From: Desulforapulum autotrophicum | GTDB lineage: Bacteria; Desulfobacterota; Desulfobacteria; Desulfobacterales; Desulfolunaceae | DNA length: 33,358 bases | Assembly (NCBI GenBank): GCA_020723285.1 | Contig: DYJE01000044.1 | Location: forward strand, 1-33,358 | Direction of reading: 5' to 3' | Part shown: piece by piece, positions 27,678 to 33,358 of the stretch | Layout of the letters: every line of letters starts with the position of its first letter | Position numbering within the stretch: position 1 is the first letter of the stretch | Position numbers and translations under genes: made by a program | Notes under the pieces: model-generated | What the model saw: only the letters and a program-made list of their open reading frames with translations | Told to the model about the DNA's origin: nothing | Database searches by the model: none

Positions 27678-29966
27678 TCAACCACATTTTGAAAAACCGC
27701 AGGAATGACAGGTCATGCACCCTTCCTCAAAAGCGATGGTCATGCCGCATTCCGGGCACACATCGGCCTTGAGGGAATTGAACATTTTTTTCGGCTTGTT
27801 CACGATCCGGTCTTTGTAGCGTTTCTCAAGCACACGACCGATGGCGTCGGGAATGGAAAGCACCGGGCCGCCCTTCTGGAACACCGCATGCTCGCCGCCG
27901 ATACCTTTGATCTGCTCGATGATTTCCCCCACATCCACGCCGGAACGCAAGGCAAGTGACACCAGCCGTCCGATGGCTTCGGTCTTGGCCGTGGTGGATT
28001 TCCCGGATTTCCCGATGGTGGCGAACACTTCGAACGGCCGTCCTTCGAATTCCGTCACGGTAACGTAAAGTTGGCCCATGCCGGTGTTCATTTTGGTGGT
28101 GAATCCTTCAAGGGTCTCCGGGCGGTCTTTCATCCGGTGAAACACGGGGCTGCCGTTGACCTGAACCGGCTGATCCTTGGTGCCGTTGTTGAAGGACAGC
28201 ACCTGGTCCTCCTTGCTTCCGTCCCTGTAGATGGTGACGCCTTTGCAACCCATATCAAAGGCCTGGTCGTAGATGGCCATGACATCCTCGGGCGTGGCGC
28301 TTTCGGGAAGGTTCACGGTTTTGGACACGGCGTTGTCCGTGTGTTTCTGGAAAGCGGCCTGCATGCGGATATGCCATTCCGGTGACACGTCATGGGCTGT
28401 GACGAACACCTTTCGGACCTCCTCGGGAATTTCATCCAGTTCGGCGATGCCGCCCATGCGGGCGATGGATTCCATGAGTTCAGGGCTGTAGAAGCCTTTT
28501 TCACGGGCTTTGGCCTCAAACCAGGGGTTCACCTCGGTAAGCTCGTTGTTGTCCATCACCCGACGGACGAAGCTGAGGGCGAACAGGGGTTCGATGCCGC
28601 TGGAACAGCCCGCCAGGATGGACAAAGTGCCGGTGGGGGCGATGGTGGTGGTGGTGGCGTTCCGATAGGGGCTGTCCTTCTGATCCTTGTACACGCTGCG
28701 GTCGAAATTTTCAAAAGCGCCGCGGATTTTCCCCAGGTCAGCGGAGGCCCGGTGGGATTCCTTCTGGATAAAACCCATCACCGCATCCGCCAGGGCGATG
28801 GCTTCGTCCGAATCATAGGGGATGTTCAGCCGAAACAGCAAGTCTGCGAATCCCATGACGCCCAGCCCGATTTTCCGGTTACCCTTGACCATGGCGTCGA
28901 TGGCCGCAAGGGGGTAGACGCTCATGTCGATGGTGTTGTCGAGAAAACGCACCGAAAGTTCCACGGTTTCCTTCAGGGCCTTGTAATCCACCCCATATTT
29001 TTCTTCTTTCTCGTTCCAGGTCACGAACACGGAAAGGTTGATGGACCCCAGGTTGCAGGCTTCCATGGGAAGAAGGGGCTGCTCGCCGCAGGGGTTGGTG
29101 GACTCGATCTGGCCGATTTCCGGCGTGGGGTTGTCCCGGTTGATGCGGTCCAGGAAGATGATGCCCGGATCGCCGTTCTGCCAGGCCTGTTTGATGATGC
29201 TTTTATACACGTCCCCGGCGTTCAGGGTTCCCGCCGAATCGCCGTTTCTGGGATCGATGAGCTTGTAGTTCTTTCCGGCTCGGGCCGCTTTCATGAAGGC
29301 GTCCGTGACCCCCACGGAGATGTTGAAATTGTTCAGTTCCCGGTTGTCCTTCTTGCAGTGGATGAACTCCATGATGTCCGGATGGTCCACCCGGAGAATG
29401 GCCATGTTGGCCCCGCGCCGGGTTCCGCCCTGTTTGATCTGCTCCGTGGCCGTGTTGAAAATCTTCATGAACGAGACAGGACCGGAAGCCACACCGCCGG
29501 TGGAACCCACACGGCAGTCCTTGGCCCTCAGCCGTGAAAAGGAAAACCCGGTTCCGCCACCGGATTTGTGGATCAGGGCCGCGTTTTTCACCGTTTCGAA
29601 AATCTTGTCCAGACTGTCTTCCACGGGAAGGACGAAGCAGGCGGCCAGCTGGCCCAGCTCGTTGCCCGCGTTCATCAGGGTGGGTGAGTTGGGCAGGAAC
29701 CTGAATTCCGTCATCAGGTCGTAAAACTGGTCCTCGATTTTTTTCATGTCGGCGTCGCCCGCCCCGAATTTCTTTTCAGCCGCAGCGATATGACGGGCCA
29801 CGCGGCGGAAAAGTCCTTCCGGCGTTTCCGTCACTTTTCCGTGGATGTCTTTTTTCAGGTACCGTTTTTCAAGAACGGTCACCGTGTTTTTGTTCAGTTT
29901 CAGGCTTTTGGCCGAAGATGATTTTTTTTGCATGGACGATTGTACTCCCCCTGTGACGGCGGACAT
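27678..29966 (-). CDS. nrdJ: Class II (adenosylcobalamin-dependent) ribonucleotide reductase
   Basis: Makes deoxyribonucleotides with a radical generated from adenosylcobalamin, so it works with or without oxygen. The 762-residue product has the redox cysteine pair Cys110 (LAACFVLPVEDS) and Cys304 (PMEACNLGSINL), and the active-site triad Asn291, Cys293 and Glu295 in NPCGE. The C-terminal tail has a Cys-rich motif (CPECGMTIAFEEGCMTCHSCG) typical of NrdJ. The ATG at 29966 is chosen because GAGGGGG lies 5 bases before it and because the likely promoter (30096-30124) would put the transcription start downstream of the alternative ATG at 30104. No separate small subunit is needed or seen. The promoter carries NrdR-like boxes. 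It requires cobalamin; no cobalamin synthesis gene is in the window. Confidence 0.95.
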   Translation of the reverse strand: MSAVTGGVQSSMQKKSSSAKSLKLNKNTVTVLEKRYLKKDIHGKVTETPEGLFRRVARHIAAAEKKFGAGDADMKKIEDQFYDLMTEFRFLPNSPTLMNAGNELGQLAACFVLPVEDSLDKIFETVKNAALIHKSGGGTGFSFSRLRAKDCRVGSTGGVASGPVSFMKIFNTATEQIKQGGTRRGANMAILRVDHPDIMEFIHCKKDNRELNNFNISVGVTDAFMKAARAGKNYKLIDPRNGDSAGTLNAGDVYKSIIKQAWQNGDPGIIFLDRINRDNPTPEIGQIESTNPCGEQPLLPMEACNLGSINLSVFVTWNEKEEKYGVDYKALKETVELSVRFLDNTIDMSVYPLAAIDAMVKGNRKIGLGVMGFADLLFRLNIPYDSDEAIALADAVMGFIQKESHRASADLGKIRGAFENFDRSVYKDQKDSPYRNATTTTIAPTGTLSILAGCSSGIEPLFALSFVRRVMDNNELTEVNPWFEAKAREKGFYSPELMESIARMGGIAELDEIPEEVRKVFVTAHDVSPEWHIRMQAAFQKHTDNAVSKTVNLPESATPEDVMAIYDQAFDMGCKGVTIYRDGSKEDQVLSFNNGTKDQPVQVNGSPVFHRMKDRPETLEGFTTKMNTGMGQLYVTVTEFEGRPFEVFATIGKSGKSTTAKTEAIGRLVSLALRSGVDVGEIIEQIKGIGGEHAVFQKGGPVLSIPDAIGRVLEKRYKDRIVNKPKKMFNSLKADVCPECGMTIAFEEGCMTCHSCGFSKCG

Positions 29967-30095
29967 TTCATCCCCCTCGGACAGAGAAAACCCACCGGAT
30001 GACCCGAAGGTTGCCGGGCGTAACGGGCGGTTCTCTTGTCGTTCGAGGAAATGAGCTGAAGGCCGTGGTGTTTTGTTCGTGTTTTTGTTTGGATC

Positions 30096-30124
30096 AAAAT
30101 ACATACACCATATTGTGTTGTCAA
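30096..30124 (-). promoter_or_regulatory. nrdJ promoter
   Basis: On the minus strand TTGACA (30124-30119), a 17-bp spacer, and TATTTT (30101-30096). The -35 is perfect and the -10 matches at four of six. Transcription would start near 30089, about 123 nt before the chosen ATG. Confidence 0.65.
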
Positions 30125-30147
30125 GGCATAATCACACCATATGTCGT
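30103..30147 (-). promoter_or_regulatory. Two NrdR-like boxes in the nrdJ promoter
   Basis: Box 1, ACACAATATGGTGTAT (30118-30103), matches the published NrdR consensus acaCwAtATaTwGtgt at about 13 of 16 positions and fills the -35/-10 spacer. Box 2, ACGACATATGGTGTGA (30147-30132), matches at about 10 of 16. Both share ATATGGTGT and lie 29 bp apart, near the helical spacing usual for NrdR pairs. Confidence 0.55.
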
Positions 30148-30290
30148 AAATAATTCAAAGGATCGGAGCATTTTTTATTTTTTTGTTGCCTGGCCGCCTG
30201 TTTTTGTTTTATCGGTGGCTTTTCAATCCTTTGACACGGGTCGTTGGATGTCCGAAGGCTTTAAATTCTAAACCGAGTGACGAGGAATGT

Positions 30291-31043
30291 ATGAAATTCA
30301 GGCCCTGCATCGACCTTCACCAGGGGGTCGTGAAACAGATCGTGGGTTCCACCCTGACCGACGGTGACGACGCCCCGGCGACCAATTTCCAGGCGGAAAA
30401 ACCGGCACGCTGGTTTGCCGAGCTGTACAGAAAAGACAACCTTACAGGCGGCCATGTGATCCAGCTGGGTCAGGGCAACGAACAGGCCGCCACCGAAGCC
30501 CTTGCGGCCTGGCCCTCCGGTCTTCAGATCGGAGGGGGCATCACCCTCGACAACTGCTCGGAATGGATCGACAAAGGAGCTTCGGCCGTCATCGTCACAT
30601 CCTACGTGTTTCACGACGGTGTCATCGACAAGGACCGGTTGATCCGCCTTTCGGACAAAGTCGGAAAGGAGCGGCTCGTCCTTGACCTGAGCTGCCGGAA
30701 AAAAGGCGCGGATTATCTGGTGGTGACGAACCGCTGGCAGACATTCACCCGTGAAAAGGTGGATTTCGCTTTGATGGACGAACTGTCGAAGCACTGCTCC
30801 GAATTTCTCATTCACGCCGTGGATGTGGAAGGGATGTGCCGGGGCATCGAAACCCCTCTGGTGGAACTTCTGGGCCGGTGGGACGGGATTCCCCTCACCT
30901 ACGCCGGAGGCATCCGATCCATGGACGACATCCGCACCATCGGCGATCTCGGACGGGGCCGCATGGACTACACCGTGGGAAGCGCTCTCGATATCTTCGG
31001 AGGATCGTACCTGAAATACGCGGATCTTGTCCGGCAGTCATAA
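30291..31043 (+). CDS. hisA: Eukaryotic-type HisA: phosphoribosylformimino-AICAR isomerase
   Basis: Isomerase of histidine synthesis (ProFAR to PRFAR), a (beta/alpha)8 barrel, here 250 residues. It matches the fungal/plant HIS6-type subfamily rather than the usual bacterial HisA: FRPCIDLHQGVVKQIVGSTL at the N-terminus, then NFQAEKPA, LQIGGGITLDNCSEWI, LVLDLSCRKKG, FLIHAVDVEGMCRGIE and LTYAGGIRSMDDI, ending GSALDIFGG. The ATG at 30291 starts exactly at the conserved MKFRPCIDLH; earlier in-frame starts add non-conserved sequence. No other his gene is nearby. It is divergent from nrdJ. The substrate is inferred from the family; paralogous use cannot be excluded. Confidence 0.92.
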   Translation: MKFRPCIDLHQGVVKQIVGSTLTDGDDAPATNFQAEKPARWFAELYRKDNLTGGHVIQLGQGNEQAATEALAAWPSGLQIGGGITLDNCSEWIDKGASAVIVTSYVFHDGVIDKDRLIRLSDKVGKERLVLDLSCRKKGADYLVVTNRWQTFTREKVDFALMDELSKHCSEFLIHAVDVEGMCRGIETPLVELLGRWDGIPLTYAGGIRSMDDIRTIGDLGRGRMDYTVGSALDIFGGSYLKYADLVRQS

Positions 31044-31050
31044 GCCGGTT

Positions 31051-31087
31051 CGAAAAATAATGATGAGGCCTTATTGTCGGATTTCGT
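31051..31087 (+). repeat. GTAGGTCGG-family repeat, truncated copy D
   Basis: cgaaaaataatgatgagg followed by ccttattgtcggatttcg closely matches the left part of copy C (31317-31352); the closing arm is missing. Confidence 0.55.
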
Positions 31088-31138
31088 TTTTCCACCGCCC
31101 CGGCAGTCAATGAACGGTTCGTTACAGGCGCACATCCA

Positions 31139-31188
31139 TCGTAGGTCGGGTCCAAAGACCCGACAAATGACCCGATCATCATAATAAT
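31139..31188 (-). repeat. GTAGGTCGG-family hairpin repeat, copy B
   Basis: tcgtaggtcgggtccaaa followed by gacccgacaaatgacccg: gtcgggtc and gacccgac form a perfect 8-bp stem with a short loop. Reverse orientation relative to copies A and C. Confidence 0.7.
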
Positions 31189-31229
31189 TAGGCCGTTATC
31201 CTTCATTGTCGTTTGAAATATATCTTTGG

Positions 31230-31322
31230 GTTCTCGTTCCAAGGTTCGGCCCTGGCTGTGTGAGTGTATGGAAGCTCCAGCCTCGGCCGGGCATTCCCAG
31301 GCCAAAGCCCTGGAAACGAAAC
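31230..31322. repeat. Degenerate intergenic element with CTCGTTCC-type ends
   Basis: Begins ttctcgttccaagg, contains gaagctccagcctcgg and gcattcccaggc, and ends ccctggaaacgaaa. Its ends are imperfect inverted repeats. The wording resembles the intergenic repeat type that reads CATTCCCAGGC...GGGAACGAG in many genomes. Confidence 0.5.
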
Positions 31323-31375
31323 AATGATGGGGTCTTATTGTCGGCTTTCGTGCCGAAAGCCGACCTACGACGGGC
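31317..31375 (+). repeat. GTAGGTCGG-family hairpin repeat, copy C
   Basis: ggtcttattgtcggctttcg followed by tgccgaaagccgacctacga: gtcggctttcg and cgaaagccgac form a perfect 11-bp stem with a very short loop. Confidence 0.75.
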
Positions 31376-31427
31376 TTGCTTTCCGTAAACCATTATCTTT
31401 CGTTGACCAATCCGACGGCTCCGCCGG

Positions 31428-32258
31428 TCATTTCCGGCTGAGGGCCAGGGCGGACAGCAGCACCAGACTTCCGCCTGCAAGGATGTTCCAGGTCAGCCGT
31501 TCATCGTAAAACACCATGCCGAAACAGATCCCGCTCACCACCTCGACGTAGGTCAGGAACGACGCCCGCGACGCTTCGACTCTGCGAAGGCCGTAAAAAA
31601 AAAGGCCGAAACCCAGTATCCCCACCACAAGTCCGTAGCCGCAACCCAGCCCGGCCTGCCAGATCAGGGGAACCGGCCGGTTTAAAAGCAGGAAAGGGAA
31701 AAAAGCGAACGTGCCCAGACAGTTCTGGAACCAGAGGGTTTCAAAAGGGCTGTAACGCTCGGCGTTCTTTTTGAAAATCACCACGGTCATGGAATAGATC
31801 AGGGCCGATGCAAGGATGAACCCCGCGCTTTCAAGACGCTGGTCCGAAAGGGTCAGGGTCTTGTTCATGAGGATCAGGGCCACCCCGGAGAATGTGGTGG
31901 CAAAAAGGGCAAGACGCCGTAATGAAAGGGTTTCACCCAGAAAAAGACAGCTCCAGAATGTGGCGAACACCGGCCAGGTGTACAGCAGAATCACCGAGGT
32001 GCTGATATCCCCGAAGGCGTAGCCCGCAAAGTACAGCACCAGGCGAAGGCCGTTCAGAAAAGAGGCCAGAACCATGGGCCGGTCCTTCAGGCTGGGCCAT
32101 GGTTTTTTCCTGATGAGGAATGCCAGACTTATCGCCGCAAAAGGAACCACCATCCTGAAAAAGGCCATGGTGGTGACCGGAAGGCCCGCCTTTTTAATGA
32201 AAATACCCGACGATCCGAACACCGCCGCCGCAAGTATGATGGAAAGATAAGGAATCAT
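31428..32258 (-). CDS. EamA/DMT-family transporter
   Basis: An inner-membrane protein of about 276 residues with ten predicted helices in two EamA repeats, the layout of drug/metabolite transporter family exporters. The first repeat begins YLSIILAAAVFGSSGIFIKKAG and ends near VALILMNKTL; the second begins at about GFILASALIYSMTVVIFKK and ends WNILAGGSLVLLSALALSRK. Members of this family export amino acids, nucleosides or other metabolites, and the substrate is not predictable here. The start is uncertain: ATG at 32258, or TTG at 32282 adding eight residues; neither has a strong ribosome binding site. It is transcribed away from the DUF3842-cooT pair. Confidence 0.9.
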   Translation of the reverse strand: MIPYLSIILAAAVFGSSGIFIKKAGLPVTTMAFFRMVVPFAAISLAFLIRKKPWPSLKDRPMVLASFLNGLRLVLYFAGYAFGDISTSVILLYTWPVFATFWSCLFLGETLSLRRLALFATTFSGVALILMNKTLTLSDQRLESAGFILASALIYSMTVVIFKKNAERYSPFETLWFQNCLGTFAFFPFLLLNRPVPLIWQAGLGCGYGLVVGILGFGLFFYGLRRVEASRASFLTYVEVVSGICFGMVFYDERLTWNILAGGSLVLLSALALSRK

Positions 32259-32372
32259 GCCGGGGACTGTTACAGCGTTCAAGGCGGCAAGTCCAGAAAA
32301 ATAATACCCGGCTGTTCCGGGTTTTCAGACAATGGGGGGGGATTGTTGACCGGCGAAAACTGGAAAAAACAA

Positions 32373-32402
32373 TTGACACCCGGAATCCCTTTTGGGTATA
32401 TG
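32373..32402 (+). promoter_or_regulatory. Promoter upstream of DUF3842-cooT
   Basis: A perfect TTGACA (32373-32378) followed after 17 bp by GTATAT, or after 18 bp by TATATG (32397-32402). Transcription would start near 32408. Confidence 0.6.
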
Positions 32403-32407
32403 GGATG

Positions 32408-32526
32408 AAACGTCCGCCCGAAGGCGGATAAAACACGAACGATGCTGTAAAAAAAATCATAACCGAATCAAGCCACGAAGGCATGAACCCAAACGGGTTC
32501 ACACGTCTTCGTGGCTTTTTTATTTT
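32408..32526 (+). ncRNA. Candidate small RNA or leader with intrinsic terminator
   Basis: About 120 nt between a promoter and a terminator. The first hairpin is TCCGCC-cgaa-GGCGGA (32413-32428), then an A-rich linker, then the terminator hairpin (32471-32520) with a T-run. Either a free small RNA or an attenuated leader of DUF3842-cooT. It does not match a riboswitch class that I can recognise. Confidence 0.5.
32471..32526 (+). terminator. Intrinsic terminator/attenuator ahead of DUF3842
   Basis: AGCCACGAAG pairs with CTTCGTGGCT and an inner TGAACCC pairs with GGGTTCA around an AAAC loop, followed by TTTTTTATTTT. It lies about 30 bp before the DUF3842 start, on the same strand, with no other plus-strand gene just upstream. 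Confidence 0.85.
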
Positions 32527-32558
32527 GTGCGGACAGGGAAAGGACAACTTTTTTGATC

Positions 32559-33005
32559 ATGGGAAAACGGATCTGTGTGATTGACGGCCAGGGCGGCGGG
32601 ATCGGAAAAACCCTGATCAGGGCTCTTAAAACCTGTTACGGCGAAGCCATCGAAGTCTGGGGTCTTGGCACCAATGCCATCGCCACCGGCCAGATGCTGA
32701 AAGCCGGCGCGAACCGGGGAGCCACCGGTGAAAACGCCATTGTCCGTTCCGTGATGCAGGCCGATCTGGTGATCGGTGCCGTGTCCATCACCTGGCCCAA
32801 CGCCATGCTCGGGGAAGTGACACCGGCCATGGCCGAGGCGGTGATGGGATCACCGGCGCAGAAAATCCTTCTGCCCCTGTCCCAGGAAAATGTGAGAATC
32901 GTGGGGCACCAGAGTGAACCCTTGCCCCATATGGTGAGAACCGTCGTTGAAGACATCGTGAAGGAGGTCTGTTTCCCATGTGTGAAGCCAGCGCGTATGA
33001 ACTGA
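32559..33005 (+). CDS. DUF3842 family protein
   Basis: A 148-residue protein of the DUF3842 family, of unknown function. The N-terminus KRICVIDGQGGGIGKTLIRAL has a glycine-rich loop resembling a nucleotide-binding fold. Further conserved stretches are EVWGLGTNAIATGQMLKAGANRGATGENA and ADLVIGAVSITWPNAMLGE. It overlaps the cooT-family gene by 28 bp, so the two are likely translated together. The ATG at 32559 is used; a TTG at 32553 gives better spacing to AAGGA and is an alternative. The upstream terminator-like hairpin may control its transcription. A role with nickel or CO-type metabolism is only a guess from the neighbour. Confidence 0.85.
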   Translation: MGKRICVIDGQGGGIGKTLIRALKTCYGEAIEVWGLGTNAIATGQMLKAGANRGATGENAIVRSVMQADLVIGAVSITWPNAMLGEVTPAMAEAVMGSPAQKILLPLSQENVRIVGHQSEPLPHMVRTVVEDIVKEVCFPCVKPARMN

Positions 33006-33172
33006 TTGACGGAGAGGAAGTCCTTTTTATGGAATCCGTGGACCTGCTTGAGCCCGTGGACGATGAAACCTATCGTCTGACCAGCATTTTCGGGGACCGG
33101 AAAACCATCCGGGGAAAAATCGTATTCATGAATCTGGTGAACCATAAAATGGTGTTCAGCACCGGCACCTGA
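32978..33172 (+). CDS. CooT-family nickel-binding protein
   Basis: A 64-residue protein of the CooT family, starting MCEASAYELIDGEEVLFMESVD. In characterised CooT the cysteine at position 2 binds nickel in a small homodimer that helps nickel delivery to CO dehydrogenase; Cys2 is present here. The rest (IFGDRKTIRGKIVFMNLVNHKMVF) matches the family's small beta fold. A strong AAGGAGG site lies inside the end of the DUF3842 gene, 10 bases before the ATG. No CO dehydrogenase or other nickel enzyme gene is in the window, so its partner is unknown. Confidence 0.85.
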   Translation: MCEASAYELIDGEEVLFMESVDLLEPVDDETYRLTSIFGDRKTIRGKIVFMNLVNHKMVFSTGT

Positions 33173-33181
33173 ACCCGGAAC

Positions 33182-33260
33182 ACCCTGTTTAAACGGGTAT
33201 AGCGAAACCGGAAAAGACATGTCAGGCACCCACTCCCCTTTCCTGTCTTTTTTCGGTTTC
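33182..33260 (+). terminator. Hairpins downstream of the CooT gene, possible terminator
   Basis: Two symmetric sequences: accctgtttaaacgggt (33182-33198, one mismatch) and a larger imperfect stem, GAAACCGGAAAAGACA with TGTCTTTTTTCGGTTTC (33204-33260). The T-rich right arm could serve as a terminator in either direction. Confidence 0.45.
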
Positions 33261-33289
33261 ATTCCGTGTCTGGAGGAACTGATGAAGAT

Positions 33290-33358
33290 GAACATTGAAC
33301 ATCGAACGTCCAACATCGATGGACTCGTAAAAAGTAGAATTTCATAACAACATGTATT
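33290..33358 (-). repeat. Terminal repeat, right copy: GATGTTC heptads plus 41-bp core
   Basis: Positions 33318-33358 are the exact reverse complement of 15-55. Before it lie four imperfect heptads (gaacatt, gaacatc, gaacgtc, caacatc; 33290-33317), one more than in the left copy. Confidence 0.85.

Larger units (their letters stand above)
31044..31427. other. Repeat-dense intergenic region between hisA and the EamA transporter
   Basis: 384 bp with no gene. It carries a truncated copy (31051-31087) and two fuller copies (31139-31188, 31317-31375) of the GTAGGTCGG-type hairpin repeat, and a degenerate element with CTCGTTCC/GGAAACGA ends (31230-31322) between the latter two. The two flanking genes converge here. 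Confidence 0.65.

Noticed and set aside
29967-30104. Extended NrdJ N-terminus starting MYFDPNK
   Set aside because: It would begin inside the promoter, upstream of the predicted transcription start, and the internal ATG has a far better ribosome binding site.
30105-30290. Possible adenosylcobalamin riboswitch near nrdJ
   Set aside because: The region is short and holds a promoter with NrdR-like boxes; no riboswitch elements are visible.

Overview
The window reads as chromosomal DNA of a Gram-negative, largely anaerobic bacterium, most likely a sulfate-reducer-type Desulfobacterota (inference). Support comes from TonB-dependent outer-membrane transport, several lipobox lipoproteins, an adenosylcobalamin-dependent (class II) ribonucleotide reductase, a DUF3842-CooT pair, and a signalling protein ending in a small Cys4 module that I associate with this group. 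Coding density is high with moderate-to-high GC, apart from an AT-richer patch around 18.3-21.4 kb. No rRNA, tRNA, CRISPR, integrase, transposase or phage gene was seen. The two window ends carry the same 41-bp sequence in inverted orientation next to imperfect GATGTTC heptads, so this may be a contig that stops at a dispersed repeat.

Layout. 0.1-2.4 kb: dnaB behind an exported protein gene (minus strand). 2.5-7.1 kb: a three-gene signalling run (cyclic-nucleotide-binding protein, hybrid histidine kinase, CHASE sensor with a C-terminal zinc module). 7.1-9.5 kb: ketopantoate reductase, a small unknown protein and a transglutaminase-like protein. 9.7-13.2 kb: an odd trypsin-like surface protein and katG, separated by a two-way terminator. 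13.8-21.4 kb: a cell-surface block with a TonB-dependent receptor, a large lipoprotein, and a divergently transcribed pair of outer-membrane-type protein plus lipoprotein. 21.8-25.2 kb: serC-ung, a short-chain dehydrogenase and a cupin. 25.3-27.5 kb: a lipoprotein with three cysteine-patterned repeats and a 55-residue gene with its own terminator. 27.7-31.0 kb: nrdJ divergent from a HisA of eukaryotic type. 31.0-33.3 kb: a cluster of intergenic repeats, an EamA transporter, a promoter-hairpin-terminator unit, and DUF3842-cooT.

How the parts fit. KatG points to oxygen or peroxide defence. The signalling run and the surface block suggest environmental sensing and envelope functions. NrdJ appears to be under an NrdR-like operator placed inside its promoter. 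The most unusual items are the serine-protease-like protein whose Fn3-like domain is split by a membrane hairpin ending in a lipobox cysteine, the eukaryotic-type HisA, the small-RNA or attenuator candidate upstream of DUF3842-cooT, a perfect 26-bp palindrome inside a coding region, and several families of intergenic hairpin repeats.
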